A program made the position numbers and the translations under genes. DNA of 64,000 nucleotides from Ypsolopha sequella (Eukaryota > Arthropoda > Insecta > Lepidoptera > Ypsolophidae): positions 9,885,501 to 9,949,500 of the forward strand of contig OW203987.1 in assembly GCA_934047225.1 (NCBI GenBank), given 5' to 3'. Positions 11,519-22,677 of the stretch are shown here, piece by piece. The first letter of the stretch is position 1. The number at the start of each line of letters is the position of its first letter. The notes under the pieces are model-generated. The model was not told the DNA's origin, searched no databases, and saw only the letters and a list, made by a program, of their open reading frames with translations.

Positions 11519-12690
11519 TGTAGATATATTAATAATTTGCAATATTCCGCTAAACACTCTTACCATGCTATTCAAAATGCAGACTCAAGCACCGCCCGCC
11601 CTCCCGCATAAAACATGCACAAGCAAAGCAAGCAGTACGAGCACAAAATAAAGCAATCTTAAATAACAAGCAAGAAAACTTATCGACACGTGTTTCGCCT
11701 CTAAACGAGGCATCCTCGGGATGTGTAGTCCGCCCGACCGCTCGACAGCAAATGACGAGCTGCCGCCCGGAGCTCACCTTTTATACACCGGCCTGGCTAG
11801 TTGTTTGGTGGGAATAAATGGATGACGAAAACATACGTAAAAGGGGAGTACTTATAAAATTTGTTTGTTCGTTGAGTAAATCAGAGTTATTCTTGTTTTT
11901 CAATATCTCTAACTGTTCTAGCACACACATTCTTAAACCTTTCTTACAAATATGTTTTATATCAAATGAATGATTGTTAGGCAAACTATGACCGGACTCT
12001 AAAATATGTTTCGCAAAATGTGATTTTTCGGGATGATTATTTCTATAGGCTGAGATGTGTTCTTTATACCTAGTTTCAAAGCTACGACCCGTTTGACCGA
12101 TGTAAACACCGTTACATTCACTGCAGCACAATTTGTAAATACCCGACTGTTGCTTTTTATCTAACTTATCCTTTCCATTGCAAAGCCGCTTGATCTTATT
12201 ATTAGTTCTGAAAGCAACGCGAACACCAGAACGCCGAAAGATCTTCGCAACCCGTTCAGAAATCGGTCCTAGGTAAGTTAAGCTGGTTTTATATTTTTGA
12301 ATACTTTCAGCCTGTAAAGCGGACAAACTACTTCTGATAATACTATTTTGTTTTTTATGGATTAATCGGTCAACCATTTTAGTACTATACCCGTTATTAA
12401 AAGCAATCTGATATATGATATTGAGCTCTTTTTTATAGTTGTCCGGACTTAAGGGCACCGTCATTAATCTGTGAACATAACAACGAAAAGCAGCAAGTTT
12501 ATGTTCCCAAGGGTGACAAGATGAAGCGGGTATTACAGTATCGGTGTGTGTTGGCTTACGGTATATTTGAAATTCATGTTGATGTTGTGATCTTGTAATA
12601 GTTAAATCTAGAAAATTAAGGGAGTTTTCTTGTTCGACTTCTAATTTAAATTTTATTTTTGAGTGAATTTTGTTAAGTTTGTTGACAAAT
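11519..12690 (-). repeat. Penelope part I: inverted partial copy
   Basis: It is the reverse complement of about 14,908-16,085. It encodes the C-terminal part of the Penelope protein on the minus strand (down to 11,781). The join to part II near 12,690-12,700 falls at a few bases of shared AT sequence (ATATA). Confidence 0.85.
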
Positions 12691-12696
12691 ATATAG

Positions 12697-13343
12697 ATAA
12701 AAAGCAACAGTCGGGTATTTACAAATTGTGCTGCAGTGAATGTAACGGTGTTTACATCGGTCAAACGGGTCGTAGCTTTGAAACTAGGTATAAAGAACAC
12801 ATCTCAGCCTATAGAAATAATCATCCCGAAAAATCACATTTTGCGAAACATATTTTAGAGTCCGGTCATAGTTTGCCTAACAATCATTCATTTGATATAA
12901 AACATATTTGTAAGAAAGGTTTAAGAATGTGTGTGCTAGAACAGTTAGAGATATTGAAAAACAAGAATAACTCTGATTTACTCAACGAACAAACAAATTT
13001 TATAAGTACTCCCCTTTTACGTATGTTTTCGTCATCCATTTATTCCCACCAAACAACTAGCCAGGCCGGTGTATAAAAGGTGAGCTCCGGGCGGCAGCTC
13101 GTCATTTGCTGTCGAGCGGTCGGGCGGACTACACATCCCGAGGATGCCTCGTTTAGAGGCGAAACACGTGTCGATAAGTTTTCTTGCTTGTTATTTAAGA
13201 TTGCTTTATTTTGTGCTCGTACTGCTTGCTTTGCTTGTGCATGTTTTATGCGGGAGGGCGGGCGGTGCTTGAGTCTGCATTTTGAATAGCATGGTAAGAG
13301 TGTTTAGCGGAATATTGCAAATTATTAATATATCTACAAATTT
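12697..13343 (+). repeat. Penelope part II: upstream direct terminal repeat
   Basis: A direct copy of 15,435-16,085. It encodes the GIY-YIG end of the protein and carries a TATA box (13,072-13,079) about 270 bases before the full ORF, so it can serve as the promoter-bearing repeat. Confidence 0.85.
13071..13080 (+). promoter_or_regulatory. TATA box in the Penelope terminal repeat
   Basis: GTATAAAAGG lies 264 bases upstream of the intact ORF. The same motif recurs at 15,813-15,822, where its TAA is also the stop codon of the ORF. A promoter role is inferred from sequence only. Confidence 0.5.
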
Positions 13344-15818
13344 ATGATGGACTTCCGCAAAGTAACGCCTTTTTCAATAAATTTTATTCGGTCAGCAAGC
13401 ATAGCTGAACAGGCGAAATTGTATGTTAAGCTTACCAAATTACATCGACTTGCTTCACAAAATGTTTGGTTTAATCAACAATGTAAGAAAAATCAAATTG
13501 TCCCCAACTACATAAAATTAAATATCCGTTGTAACATACACACTAGGTCATCGTTTTTAGCTATCAAAAAAGCACAACTAGCGTGGTTGAATGATGAAAT
13601 AAGGTATTGGTTCTCGGTAAGAAATAATCTTAAAACTCATCTAAAAGTTCTCCATACTGAATTAACTTTTTCTTTACACAGCAGTGAATTTGATAGCCTA
13701 GACAGAAAGGCTAGAGATTTGGCGTCGAAAGTGGTACACGAAAAATATCTCATCCAGAGGGGCAAGTTGGACAGATTAATACAGTGTAATAACCGTTTAA
13801 TTAACCATCCCGTGCAAAATTCGTCAACATTTCCATTCCACCCTCGCGTAAAAAATTTAACTAACATTGATTTTCCTACTAGCGAGATGTCACTTTTGGA
13901 AAAGGGCTTAAAATACAATATTCCTTCTAATTTGTCCCAAAATTCATTGCAAAATTTAGCTGTTGATGCTGAGATTACTGCTATAGTTTCTAAAAAAGAT
14001 AATATTGTTAAGAGTTTAGTTACGAATGAAATACAAAAAGTTGCTGTCTCCTCAAAAGAACAAATCAACCCGGAACTAGCAACATTTAAATCGATTCAGT
14101 GTAGGGTTAATGATAACGATCTAGTAATTTCAAAAGCGGATAAAGGTAATACAGTAGTTATAATGAATCGCGAAGAATATAATAGTAAAGTGAATGACGT
14201 CATTCAGGGTGACGAGTTTGTTCCACTTAATTCGGATCCAACTAAGAAATTTCAAGCTGAGCTAAAATTGGCCGTCAATAACACATCCTTTGTTTTTCCA
14301 GATAACACTCAATCTAAAGCGAAATTACTGCCTATGAACCCCGTGGCCCCAGCTTTGTACGGTTTGCCAAAAATACACAAAGATAACATTCCGGTTCGTC
14401 CAGTTGTCTCTTACATCGGTGCCCCAGCTTATGATTTGTCAAAACGGTTATATCACATTTTGTTAGAAAAAACTTCTTTCAAGCCTATCTATTGTCTTAA
14501 GAATAAAGAGGATTTAATATCGAAAATTCATAATGTTCATTTACCCTCTAATGCGAAGTTAGTATCTTTGGATGTAGATAGCTTATTTACCAATGTTCCT
14601 TATGACGAATGTTTGACTATAATTAGAAATTTGTTAGAAAAACAACGTCTTCACACTGGCGAAATTGATGACCTCCTAAACCTCACATCAGTTTGCATGC
14701 AACAAAACTATTTCAAATTCAACAATAGTTTCTACATGCAAAAAGAAGGTTTAGCAATGGGTTCACCCTTAAGTCCGTTGATGGCTGATATTTTCATGGA
14801 CAGTTTCGAGACCAAACATATTGTCAATAATTCTAATATTTTGTATTATTATAGATTCGTTGATGACGTCATTCTTTGCTGGACGGGTACTAGTAGGCAG
14901 CTAGATATATTTGTCAACAAACTTAACAAAATTCACTCAAAAATAAAATTTAAATTAGAAGTCGAACAAGAAAACTCCCTTAATTTTCTAGATTTAACTA
15001 TTACAAGATCACAACATCAACATGAATTTCAAATATACCGTAAGCCAACACACACCGATACTGTAATACCCGCTTCATCTTGTCACCCTTGGGAACATAA
15101 ACTTGCTGCTTTTCGTTGTTATGTTCACAGATTAATGACGGTGCCCTTAAGTCCGGACAACTATAAAAAAGAGCTCAATATCATATATCAGATTGCTTTT
15201 AATAACGGGTATAGTACTAAAATGGTTGACCGATTAATCCATAAAAAACAAAATAGTATTATCAGAAGTAGTTTGTCCGCTTTACAGGCTGAAAGTATTC
15301 AAAAATATAAAACCAGCTTAACTTACCTAGGACCGATTTCTGAACGGGTTGCGAAGATCTTTCGGCGTTCTGGTGTTCGCGTTGCTTTCAGAACTAATAA
15401 TAAGATCAAGCGGCTTTGCAATGGAAAGGATAAGTTAGATAAAAAGCAACAGTCGGGTATTTACAAATTGTGCTGCAGTGAATGTAACGGTGTTTACATC
15501 GGTCAAACGGGTCGTAGCTTTGAAACTAGGTATAAAGAACACATCTCAGCCTATAGAAATAATCATCCCGAAAAATCACATTTTGCGAAACATATTTTAG
15601 AGTCCGGTCATAGTTTGCCTAACAATCATTCATTTGATATAAAACATATTTGTAAGAAAGGTTTAAGAATGTGTGTGCTAGAACAGTTAGAGATATTGAA
15701 AAACAAGAATAACTCTGATTTACTCAACGAACAAACAAATTTTATAAGTACTCCCCTTTTACGTATGTTTTCGTCATCCATTTATTCCCACCAAACAACT
15801 AGCCAGGCCGGTGTATAA
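13344..15818 (+). CDS. Penelope-like reverse transcriptase with GIY-YIG endonuclease, intact
   Basis: One uninterrupted frame of 824 residues, about the usual length for Penelope proteins. It makes both enzymes needed to copy RNA into a nicked target. Reverse transcriptase blocks visible in order: ADKGNTVVIM (about residue 265), PVRPVVSYIGAPAYDLSK (about 350), VSLDVDSLFTNVP (about 409), MGSPLSPLMADIF (about 473) and the catalytic FVDD (about 504). The C-terminus holds the GIY-YIG nuclease: GIYKLCCSECNGVYIGQTGR (about 704-723) with the Arg in SFETRYKEH, and HFAKHILESGH after it, as in the Penelope clade. Neighbouring terminal repeats supply a TATA box. No lesion is seen, so the copy may be active. 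Confidence 0.95.
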   Translation: MMDFRKVTPFSINFIRSASIAEQAKLYVKLTKLHRLASQNVWFNQQCKKNQIVPNYIKLNIRCNIHTRSSFLAIKKAQLAWLNDEIRYWFSVRNNLKTHLKVLHTELTFSLHSSEFDSLDRKARDLASKVVHEKYLIQRGKLDRLIQCNNRLINHPVQNSSTFPFHPRVKNLTNIDFPTSEMSLLEKGLKYNIPSNLSQNSLQNLAVDAEITAIVSKKDNIVKSLVTNEIQKVAVSSKEQINPELATFKSIQCRVNDNDLVISKADKGNTVVIMNREEYNSKVNDVIQGDEFVPLNSDPTKKFQAELKLAVNNTSFVFPDNTQSKAKLLPMNPVAPALYGLPKIHKDNIPVRPVVSYIGAPAYDLSKRLYHILLEKTSFKPIYCLKNKEDLISKIHNVHLPSNAKLVSLDVDSLFTNVPYDECLTIIRNLLEKQRLHTGEIDDLLNLTSVCMQQNYFKFNNSFYMQKEGLAMGSPLSPLMADIFMDSFETKHIVNNSNILYYYRFVDDVILCWTGTSRQLDIFVNKLNKIHSKIKFKLEVEQENSLNFLDLTITRSQHQHEFQIYRKPTHTDTVIPASSCHPWEHKLAAFRCYVHRLMTVPLSPDNYKKELNIIYQIAFNNGYSTKMVDRLIHKKQNSIIRSSLSALQAESIQKYKTSLTYLGPISERVAKIFRRSGVRVAFRTNNKIKRLCNGKDKLDKKQQSGIYKLCCSECNGVYIGQTGRSFETRYKEHISAYRNNHPEKSHFAKHILESGHSLPNNHSFDIKHICKKGLRMCVLEQLEILKNKNNSDLLNEQTNFISTPLLRMFSSSIYSHQTTSQAGV

Positions 15819-16085
15819 AAGGTGAGCTCCGGGCGGCAGCTCGTCATTTGCTGTCGAGCGGTCGGGCGGACTACACATCCCGAGGATGCCTCGTTTAGAG
15901 GCGAAACACGTGTCGATAAGTTTTCTTGCTTGTTATTTAAGATTGCTTTATTTTGTGCTCGTACTGCTTGCTTTGCTTGTGCATGTTTTATGCGGGAGGG
16001 CGGGCGGTGCTTGAGTCTGCATTTTGAATAGCATGGTAAGAGTGTTTAGCGGAATATTGCAAATTATTAATATATCTACAAATTT
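15435..16085 (+). repeat. Penelope downstream terminal repeat
   Basis: The 3' copy of the 650-base repeat. It covers the end of the ORF and about 270 bases beyond, including the GCCTC-loop-GAGGCGAAAC hairpin near 15,886-15,907. Confidence 0.85.
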
Positions 16086-19000
16086 CTCAATGATGTAATC
16101 TGTTATACATCGGTTCCAGCAACGTGGTGCCTGCTTTAGTCCATAGAGACTCTTTTTTAGCTTGAACACAAGTTTGGAATTAGTTGCGTAGCCTTCTGGA
16201 GGCTTCATAAAAATTTCCTCATCTAACTTTCCGTATAAGAAAGCAGTTGATACATCGAATTGGGCCAGAGACATATTTTCCTTCGCAGCAACACTTAGCA
16301 CCGTTCTTATAGTGCTGCTTTTTGCCACAGGACTGAAAGTCTCGAAAAAATCCAAACTTTCCTTTTGAGAATAACCTTTTATAACTAATCTGGCCTTATA
16401 TTTTTCTAAAGTACCATCAGGGTTAGTCTTAATCTTGAAAATCCATTTGCAAGGAATAGCTTTCCTGCCTTTCGGTAATTCAACTAATTCCCACGTTTCG
16501 TTCTCTTTCAAGGAATTTATTTCGTTGTTAATGGCTTCTTGCCATTTGTTCCGATCTACTCTTGACATAGCTTCTTTGAAAGTTTTTGGTTCATCAGCAG
16601 GTTGATTCAATGTCATATTACAAATGTCATCTCTGTATCGACTTGGAGGTCTGAGGTTATTCCGGTCTCTAAGAGTAATTTGACCTTCACGTTCAATTTC
16701 ATTTTCTAAGAGGTCACAGTTATCCTCATTTTCAGATTCCACAGTATCATGCTGTTCCGAATCATTGTCGATCTCATTTCGTACTTGGACATCTTGTTCT
16801 ATATAAGCTTCCTGCTCATCGACTCTATCATAGTGTGACGTCGATATCATTGGTTTATTTGAAGATATTCGTACGCCTTGAGCATCATCCCGCTGTACCG
16901 TCATTTCTTGCGATGTCTCTTGTTGGAGATCTGGTAGCTCATATCGAAGCATTTTCTTGGTTGAGGTTGATGGTTCAGAATTTTGAGGGATGTCATCTTT
17001 GACAGTGTGTCCTAGTAACGGTGTCTCTTCGAATGTCACATCTCTGGATCTTATTAAGTTGTGATTGACTTTATCCCAAATCCTGTAGCCTCCATCTCCA
17101 TCATAGCCAATCAAGATTCCTTTTTGTGCTTTCTTGTCTAGCTTTTTGCGGTTTGACTTAGGAATGTGGGCGTAGCATTTGCAACCAATGATTCTCAGGT
17201 GCTTGATACCAGGTTTCTTTCCGTGCCATAACTCATAGGGTGATTTCCCTTCTACACTAGTCGGGCCAGTACGATTTAGGATGTACGCCGCAGTGTTTAT
17301 GAGTTCTGCCCAAAGACCTTGAGGTATCTCCTCATGAGCATGCATCATTGCTCGTGCTGCTTCTACTACCGTCCGATTCTCTCTTTCAACGCAGCCAGCC
17401 TGTTCGTGAGTGTGAGGCATCGTTAGTCTCTGTTTTTTGCCATGCTCGCACAAGATTTTTCGAAATTGTTCATTGTCAAATTCTCCTCCATTATCACTCA
17501 GGATTTCTTTCACAGTATGTCCAGCAACTTTTACTTCAGCTAGCATTTGCTTGAGCTTTGTCGGTGCTTCAGATTTCTGTTTCAGAAAATATATGTATCG
17601 ATAACGAGTGAAATCATCTTTGAAGATTAAGAAATATCGAAACTTCTTGATCGAATATGCAAAAGGTCCGCATATGTCAGTATGAATTAGCTCTCCAGGT
17701 TGAGTTGATCTAATCCTTGTACCGAACTTTTGTCTATGAGCCTTTCCACATACACAGCCTTCACATAGATCTGTTTGACTGTCCTCCACTTTTATTCCGA
17801 ACTCTTTTTGTATGAACTGTTTCACGTGTCTCTTATTTTGATGAGCGAGCCTCTCATGATAAACTTGTAGTGGATTAGTCATTGCCAGGTTAACTTCTGA
17901 TTTCGGCGACAGGCAAGTGAGTTTCACTTTATAAAGTCCACCATTTCTCTGCCTAGTTCCAGTTAACTTAATGATTCCATCTACTTTCAACGTACACTTG
18001 TTTGTTGTCGACTCGAAAACACTGTTGTACGTGTGGTCATGTGCAGCAAGCACAGAAAACAGATTCATCTTTATATTTGGGACGTACCAAACATCTTTGA
18101 GTAAAATTTGCTCTTGTTTTCCACAGATATCAGCCTCAGCTCGGATATTTCCCTTTCCTAATGCTTCTATGGTTTGACCATTTGCTGATATTACTGTGTG
18201 TTGTCCTTTAAAGTATTCAAAACTTACAAAAAAATCACCTCTGTTCGTTATATGGCTTGTTGCACCATTGTCCACGAACCAGCAATCTTTATCTGCGACT
18301 CCGATATTGTTAAGGGCCAAGACTTGTAGGGTTACATTGACTGAGGTCGCCTCTTTGGGTGGCCTTCCATCAGAAATCCATTTTTTACATTGTTTTACTC
18401 GATGTCCGCTTAGTCCGCAATATTTGCATTTGAATTGTTTTTCTTGCTTTTTTCCTTTTGCATTCTTCACAAATAATGCCTCAGTGGTGCTCTCATATTC
18501 TGTTATATTCTTCAAGGATTTTTCGTGGGCACATAGCTGGGTAGTCAGATTTTCTACAGTTCTGTCTTTCTTAGTCATAAGTAGCCAGCTTGATTTAAAA
18601 GCGAAGAATTCTCTCGGTAAAGTGTCCAAAATCTTGCAGATCAGTAGCATGTCTGGTAATTTTGAATCTAACTGGTCGTTTAATTCGTGCCAGATATTCT
18701 TTAACGCAGAAATATGAGTCGCCATACAATGTTCTGGTTCTTTCTTATAACTGAAGAATTTTAGACATAGATCATAGCTTTTATCTTCACTACTTTCTCC
18801 ATATAGTCTATTTAGTTCTTCCCATACCTCTTGTGAACTTGTTAGACGCATGACATGATTTAAAATTTCATCTGTCATATTTGTCGTGATGAGAACTAAG
18901 ACTGCACTGTCAATATTCATGAATTCTTGCAATTCTTTTTTGTAACTATCTTTTACGGCCACTTCTGCCGTTACAGCTGGTTGTTTTGGCCTGCATCGCC

Positions 19001-19248
19001 TGCCTTCTATAATATCTAAGGCTCCAGGGATGGCTTTTATAACAACCATTATTCTGTACTTCCATGACTTGAAGTTTTTTGAATCTAGGTGTCCTATCTG
19101 CACCCTTGATGCTTCTACAATCGCCCTATCCATAGCGGTAGATAGCTGGTACAGATTTCACTGTATGAATTTTCTTCTTTGCGTAACACAAATTTTAAGA
19201 AAAATTCTTTCCCGGAACAAAACTTCTTGCCTTATTCAATTATTTTAC

Positions 19249-19260
19249 GCTCTGCTACCA
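19249..19260 (-). other. copia primer binding site
   Basis: On the minus strand TGGTAGCAGAGC directly follows the 5' LTR. It is complementary to the 3' end of insect initiator methionine tRNA as I know it, the usual primer of copia-type elements. Confidence 0.8.
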
Positions 19261-19421
19261 TGTTAAAGAGGTGGATACTTTATGATTAATAAGGATTGGA
19301 ATGTGCAATATAGTTACATCTTTAATTAGGTTATTCCATTGACACACTAGACATGTTGACAATATATGAAAATGTATCTATGGTAGGCATAGATTACAAA
19401 GAAGGCTTTGATGCCTTAACA
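19261..19421 (-). repeat. copia 5' LTR
   Basis: 161 bp, identical by eye to the other LTR. Followed by the AACAC duplication (19,422-19,426) and then by the rest of element P3. Confidence 0.95.
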
Positions 19422-22035
19422 AACACAACCTACGCGTGCCCACCCCGACCCGCACCGCGCTGCCTGGTTTGTCGTCCGACGCGTGGAGCGCGGGTCGTGC
19501 GCGGCGTGTGAGCACGCGGGCCGGCGGCCGACACGCGCTCGCATTTGATGTGTCGTGTTGCATAGAGTTCCTTCCACTACAACTCGCACGGGTCCGTCGT
19601 CAATCTGCACCGCGTTCGAAACGCGTTTGGTGTGCCGAAAGCGTAAAAAATTATAGTACTCTAATTCTGAGCCGTATAAATCGTATAATCAATGTACGTC
19701 TAAATTATGTCGCACTGGCTAAATACACCTAATGACTTTTATTTTTCAAAATGGCGGACCGCCCACCTCATGTCAAAATCAGCTGGAGCCTCAGAATAAG
19801 GAATACAAATAGAAACCTGGCTAAAATAATACGCGGAGAAAGACACCTATCCTTGATTTTCTTACGACATTTTAGTGCGTTAGAGAGAGATGGATATGTA
19901 TTAGTTTTTTCATAATTAGGTAGGTTGTCACTAGTTCGTTGCTTTGCTAGTGATGTAACAATGTCGATTTTTGACTACGATAAATAAACCAAATCGAAAT
20001 GAACCGCGACCTATCTCCTTACCACACATCATATCGTATCAAAGTGTGAAAAAAAAGAGAATGCAGGAGGCACCGACCTTTCTGGTGACATCCTCTTGCT
20101 TTGGAAGGAGGCCAAGAGAATTAATAGAAAAGTGGTCTCTATCTACCCCAGTGGGACACATGTTATATTGTGTAAATAAGGAATTAATAAAAGGATATCT
20201 TTCGTTTAGCATATTTTTTATTAAGTACAAATTACTATATAGTAGGCAGGTATGTACATAAGTTAAGTCCAAAATTGTGCTTGTTTTAGTACAAAAAATG
20301 CTGTAGCTTGTATCAGAGATACAACCGTAAACTATTTAAGTGGATAGTTTTTAAGTCGCCTCTTAACTCAATCAAATAGATGTTCGTTGATGTCGCGTCT
20401 TTGTTCAATCAAGGAAGAAGGAATTAATCGCAACAATAGAAATCATAATAATCATAGACTTATAGGATTCGTAATAATAATATTATGTCAATGATGAGCG
20501 ATGACAGCGCAATTACTACAGAGGTAATTTCATTTTTTTTTATTTCTATGAAATAAACATCAACTTATCTTGAATAAAAACTAATAACAAATAATGAACG
20601 ATTAAAATACCTAATAACCTGTAATAAGAAATCAAATTATGCGCAGTTCAAGTCAATAAGCATTCCCAAAATTCATTTCACGATAGAACTACCCTGTCAA
20701 CAGGGTTGGATTCAGACCCTCGGAAAATTATTGTCTATGGGAATTAAAAATATACTACTTGGCTAAAATTATACTACGTTTCATTTTTCGTCGATTTTTG
20801 TTTTGAATTGAAATAAAATTGCCTATTTGTTAGTGAAATAAAAAAATATTAACCTTAAAATATTCATAAGTAATTTAATAAAATAGCCTATTTGCACGAG
20901 AAAATTAAAAAAAAATTAATAAAAATATTCACAACGCACAGAAATTCCCTATATTGTAGAGTAAATGTTACAAAGCAAAACGTCTCAACCAATAAAACAA
21001 GTCGGTCGGCCTGAAGATAAAATTATGGTATTTTCACGTAGTATAGTTCCATTACGATACTTCATACTACATGTCATGAAAATATGGTACAAATAGTATA
21101 ATTATACTACGAAATCCAACCATGCCTGTCAAAGTACTTTTATTGTCAACCACTAAGTACGAAAATGTCTTGATCTGCGGAATTTCTTCGTGAAGTCGAT
21201 CACGGCAGTAACGTGAACGAACAGGCTTTTCAGAACGATTTACGAACATAGAAGTATGCACTTTTCTAAACCACAGACATCCATAGGTACTGGTTCTGTT
21301 GCCTAAAATTGAAAAATTATCGAGTTAATATACTATAGTATAGTACAAGCACGTACCTACAAACAAGATTGATAATGCAATTATACATAATTATTTAAAG
21401 GTTACCAATGTGTCTGTATCTGGTAAATATAACGTTGGTAAGGCATCTGCTTTTAAAAGTCTCCATTTTAAATTTTCGTTTGGTCTAAAAGAATCCAACG
21501 TAAAGTGTTTCGAACAAATATGACTGCTTCTTTTAATTGCCCAATTTGGTCAAATTATTCGTCTAAGCCATTCACTTTTTAATTCTTCCCTTTTTGGAAA
21601 TCTGTAACAAAAAAATATAGCGATATTTATTCGGCACTAGCTGACCCGGTGAACTTCGTATCACTTACCTCTTAATATAAACCATATTAATTTAAACCAT
21701 ATGTATGTATTTCAGAGCCGGCAGCTTTATAAAGGCATCATCAGATAGTCTAAGTATCGGCTCCATAGTGGGCGGAAAGAGTGGGCAAATCACGCACACA
21801 TGTCCAGCTTAATGTTCATAATTATTTTGCATGAGACATTATATTAGATTATAGACACTTATATTAACAAATAAGGTACCAGCCTATTTTTTTTGTCTGT
21901 ATCGATTACGCCACATTACTAAACGTAATAGTAACCTGCCAACACTGACTGTCAGTGTCACTGTCACCGAACTTTCCAAGAAAATATAATTGATATTTCC
22001 AAACTATTTTTCAGAAGTTATAGTTAACTTTTAAC

Positions 22036-22510
22036 AATGCATTGTCCCTTTTGTAAAAAGTGGATAGAGCGGCAGAACAACAGAAGTACCGGTCCTAGTT
22101 GCACAAAAAAATTGTAAAGATGCGACGAATGTTTCACAATAACCGCTGATACCTTCAAGTTTTGTATAAAGTGCGGTCACAATTTGAGCCGAATAATACG
22201 AATTAATAGGGCTAAGGAACAAAAAAATCGAGTGAAACAACAATTGTTATTAAAACCGAAGTTCGTCTCAACAATCCCGTCATCATCATCTGTGTCATCA
22301 TCTGAAGGAATAACATTTTCAGAACTTAATTTAACTGCCGATGAACTAAAGGATTTGCATGAGATTTAAGAAAGTTATGAGCACAACATCGGCAATATTG
22401 TGGTTCTACCAGATTTGTCCGAGTCACCGAGGCCTTCCGCCACGCCGTCAAGTCCTGGCGAGGCAAGTCAAGACATCTTTAGCAAGCATGGTTCGCATTT
22501 GCTGTTAGAT
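22036..22510 (+). pseudogene. Broken reading frame with zinc-ribbon Cys pairs, function unknown
   Basis: From the ATG at 22,036 the frame reads MHCPFCKKW, hits a stop (near 22,117), and continues RCDECFTI and FCIKCGHNLSRI: three Cys-x2-Cys pairs, as in zinc ribbons. A basic stretch and a Ser-rich stretch (SSSSVSSSEG) follow, then ELNLTADELKDL, a second stop (TAA near 22,367), and SESPRPSATPSSP. Two stops in otherwise continuous coding-like sequence suggest a decayed gene or captured gene fragment. I do not recognise the protein. Confidence 0.4.
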
Positions 22511-22677
22511 TAATTGATATGTTGCCGATTCAGGTGTCAATCGCGGAAATTTTAGAAAATATGGTTCCTACCGTAAAGGTTGATTTATATATCTTTAATA
22601 AAAAATATTTGAATTGTATTAAATTGAATATTATTTCAGACATATATGTATTAGTAACAACAAATATACCCAAATGC

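Larger units (their letters stand above)
11473..16085 (+). mobile_element. Penelope-like element inserted in copia, with an inverted partial copy at its head
   Basis: The 12-bp repeat CTCAATGATGTA flanks it (11,461-11,472 and 16,086-16,097). It has three parts. Part I (11,473-about 12,690) is an inverted copy of the last 1.2 kb plus the first about 45 bases of the ORF. Part II (about 12,697-13,343) is a direct copy of the last 650 bases. Part III (13,344-16,085) is a full-length body with an intact ORF. The repeated 650-base end matches the terminal repeats known in Penelope elements, which occur in direct or inverted order. The three copies look identical by eye, so the insertion is young. 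Confidence 0.92.
10429..19133 (-). pseudogene. copia gag-pol polyprotein, interrupted
   Basis: The minus-strand frame starts at 19,133. In order it shows a UBN2-type gag, a zinc knuckle (CKYCGLSGHRVKQC, about residue 234), the protease motif VDNGATSHIT (about 284), the integrase DDE triad in HTDICGPF, LSDNGGEF and VERENRT (about 484, 544 and 580), and reverse transcriptase blocks with WIFKIK and AQFDVSTAFLYG (about 960). At 16,085 the Penelope insertion cuts the frame. It resumes at 11,460 with VGFKQSKADPC, the YVDD catalytic box (about 11,370-11,382) and RNase H (ending near 10,432). One in-frame TGA (11,176-11,178) lies between them. Apart from that stop and the insertion it looks intact, consistent with its identical LTRs. 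Confidence 0.92.
10274..19421 (-). mobile_element. copia (Ty1/copia) LTR retrotransposon, with nested Penelope insertion
   Basis: Identical 161-bp direct repeats (10,274-10,434 and 19,261-19,421) begin TGTTAA and end TTAACA, flanked by the 5-bp duplication AACAC on both sides. The element reads on the minus strand. It has an initiator-tRNA primer site next to the 5' LTR, a gag-pol frame in copia order (integrase before reverse transcriptase), and a 4.6-kb Penelope element in the reverse transcriptase. No LTR difference was seen by eye, which implies a young insertion. Confidence 0.95.
9879..19671. mobile_element. P-like non-autonomous element P3, interrupted by a copia retrotransposon
   Basis: The left end starts CTCAGAATAAATAC and the right end, inverted, starts CTCAGAATTAGAG; both then run through TTCGGCAYACCAAACGCG. 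The 8-bp repeat CCGTATAA flanks both sides (9,871-9,878 and 19,672-19,679). Taking out the copia insertion leaves about 640 bp, rich in GC and ACGCG motifs, with no coding capacity. The CTCAGA tip and the 8-bp duplication are shared with P1 and P2, so I place it in the same superfamily as a MITE-like derivative. Confidence 0.8.

Noticed and set aside
13637..14068. 143-codon minus frame inside the Penelope body
   Set aside because: Antisense shadow of the intact reverse transcriptase frame.
15822..16031. 69-codon frame after the Penelope stop, present in all three repeat copies
   Set aside because: It begins with GTG, not ATG, in a terminal repeat, and shows no motif; it is triplicated only because the repeat is.
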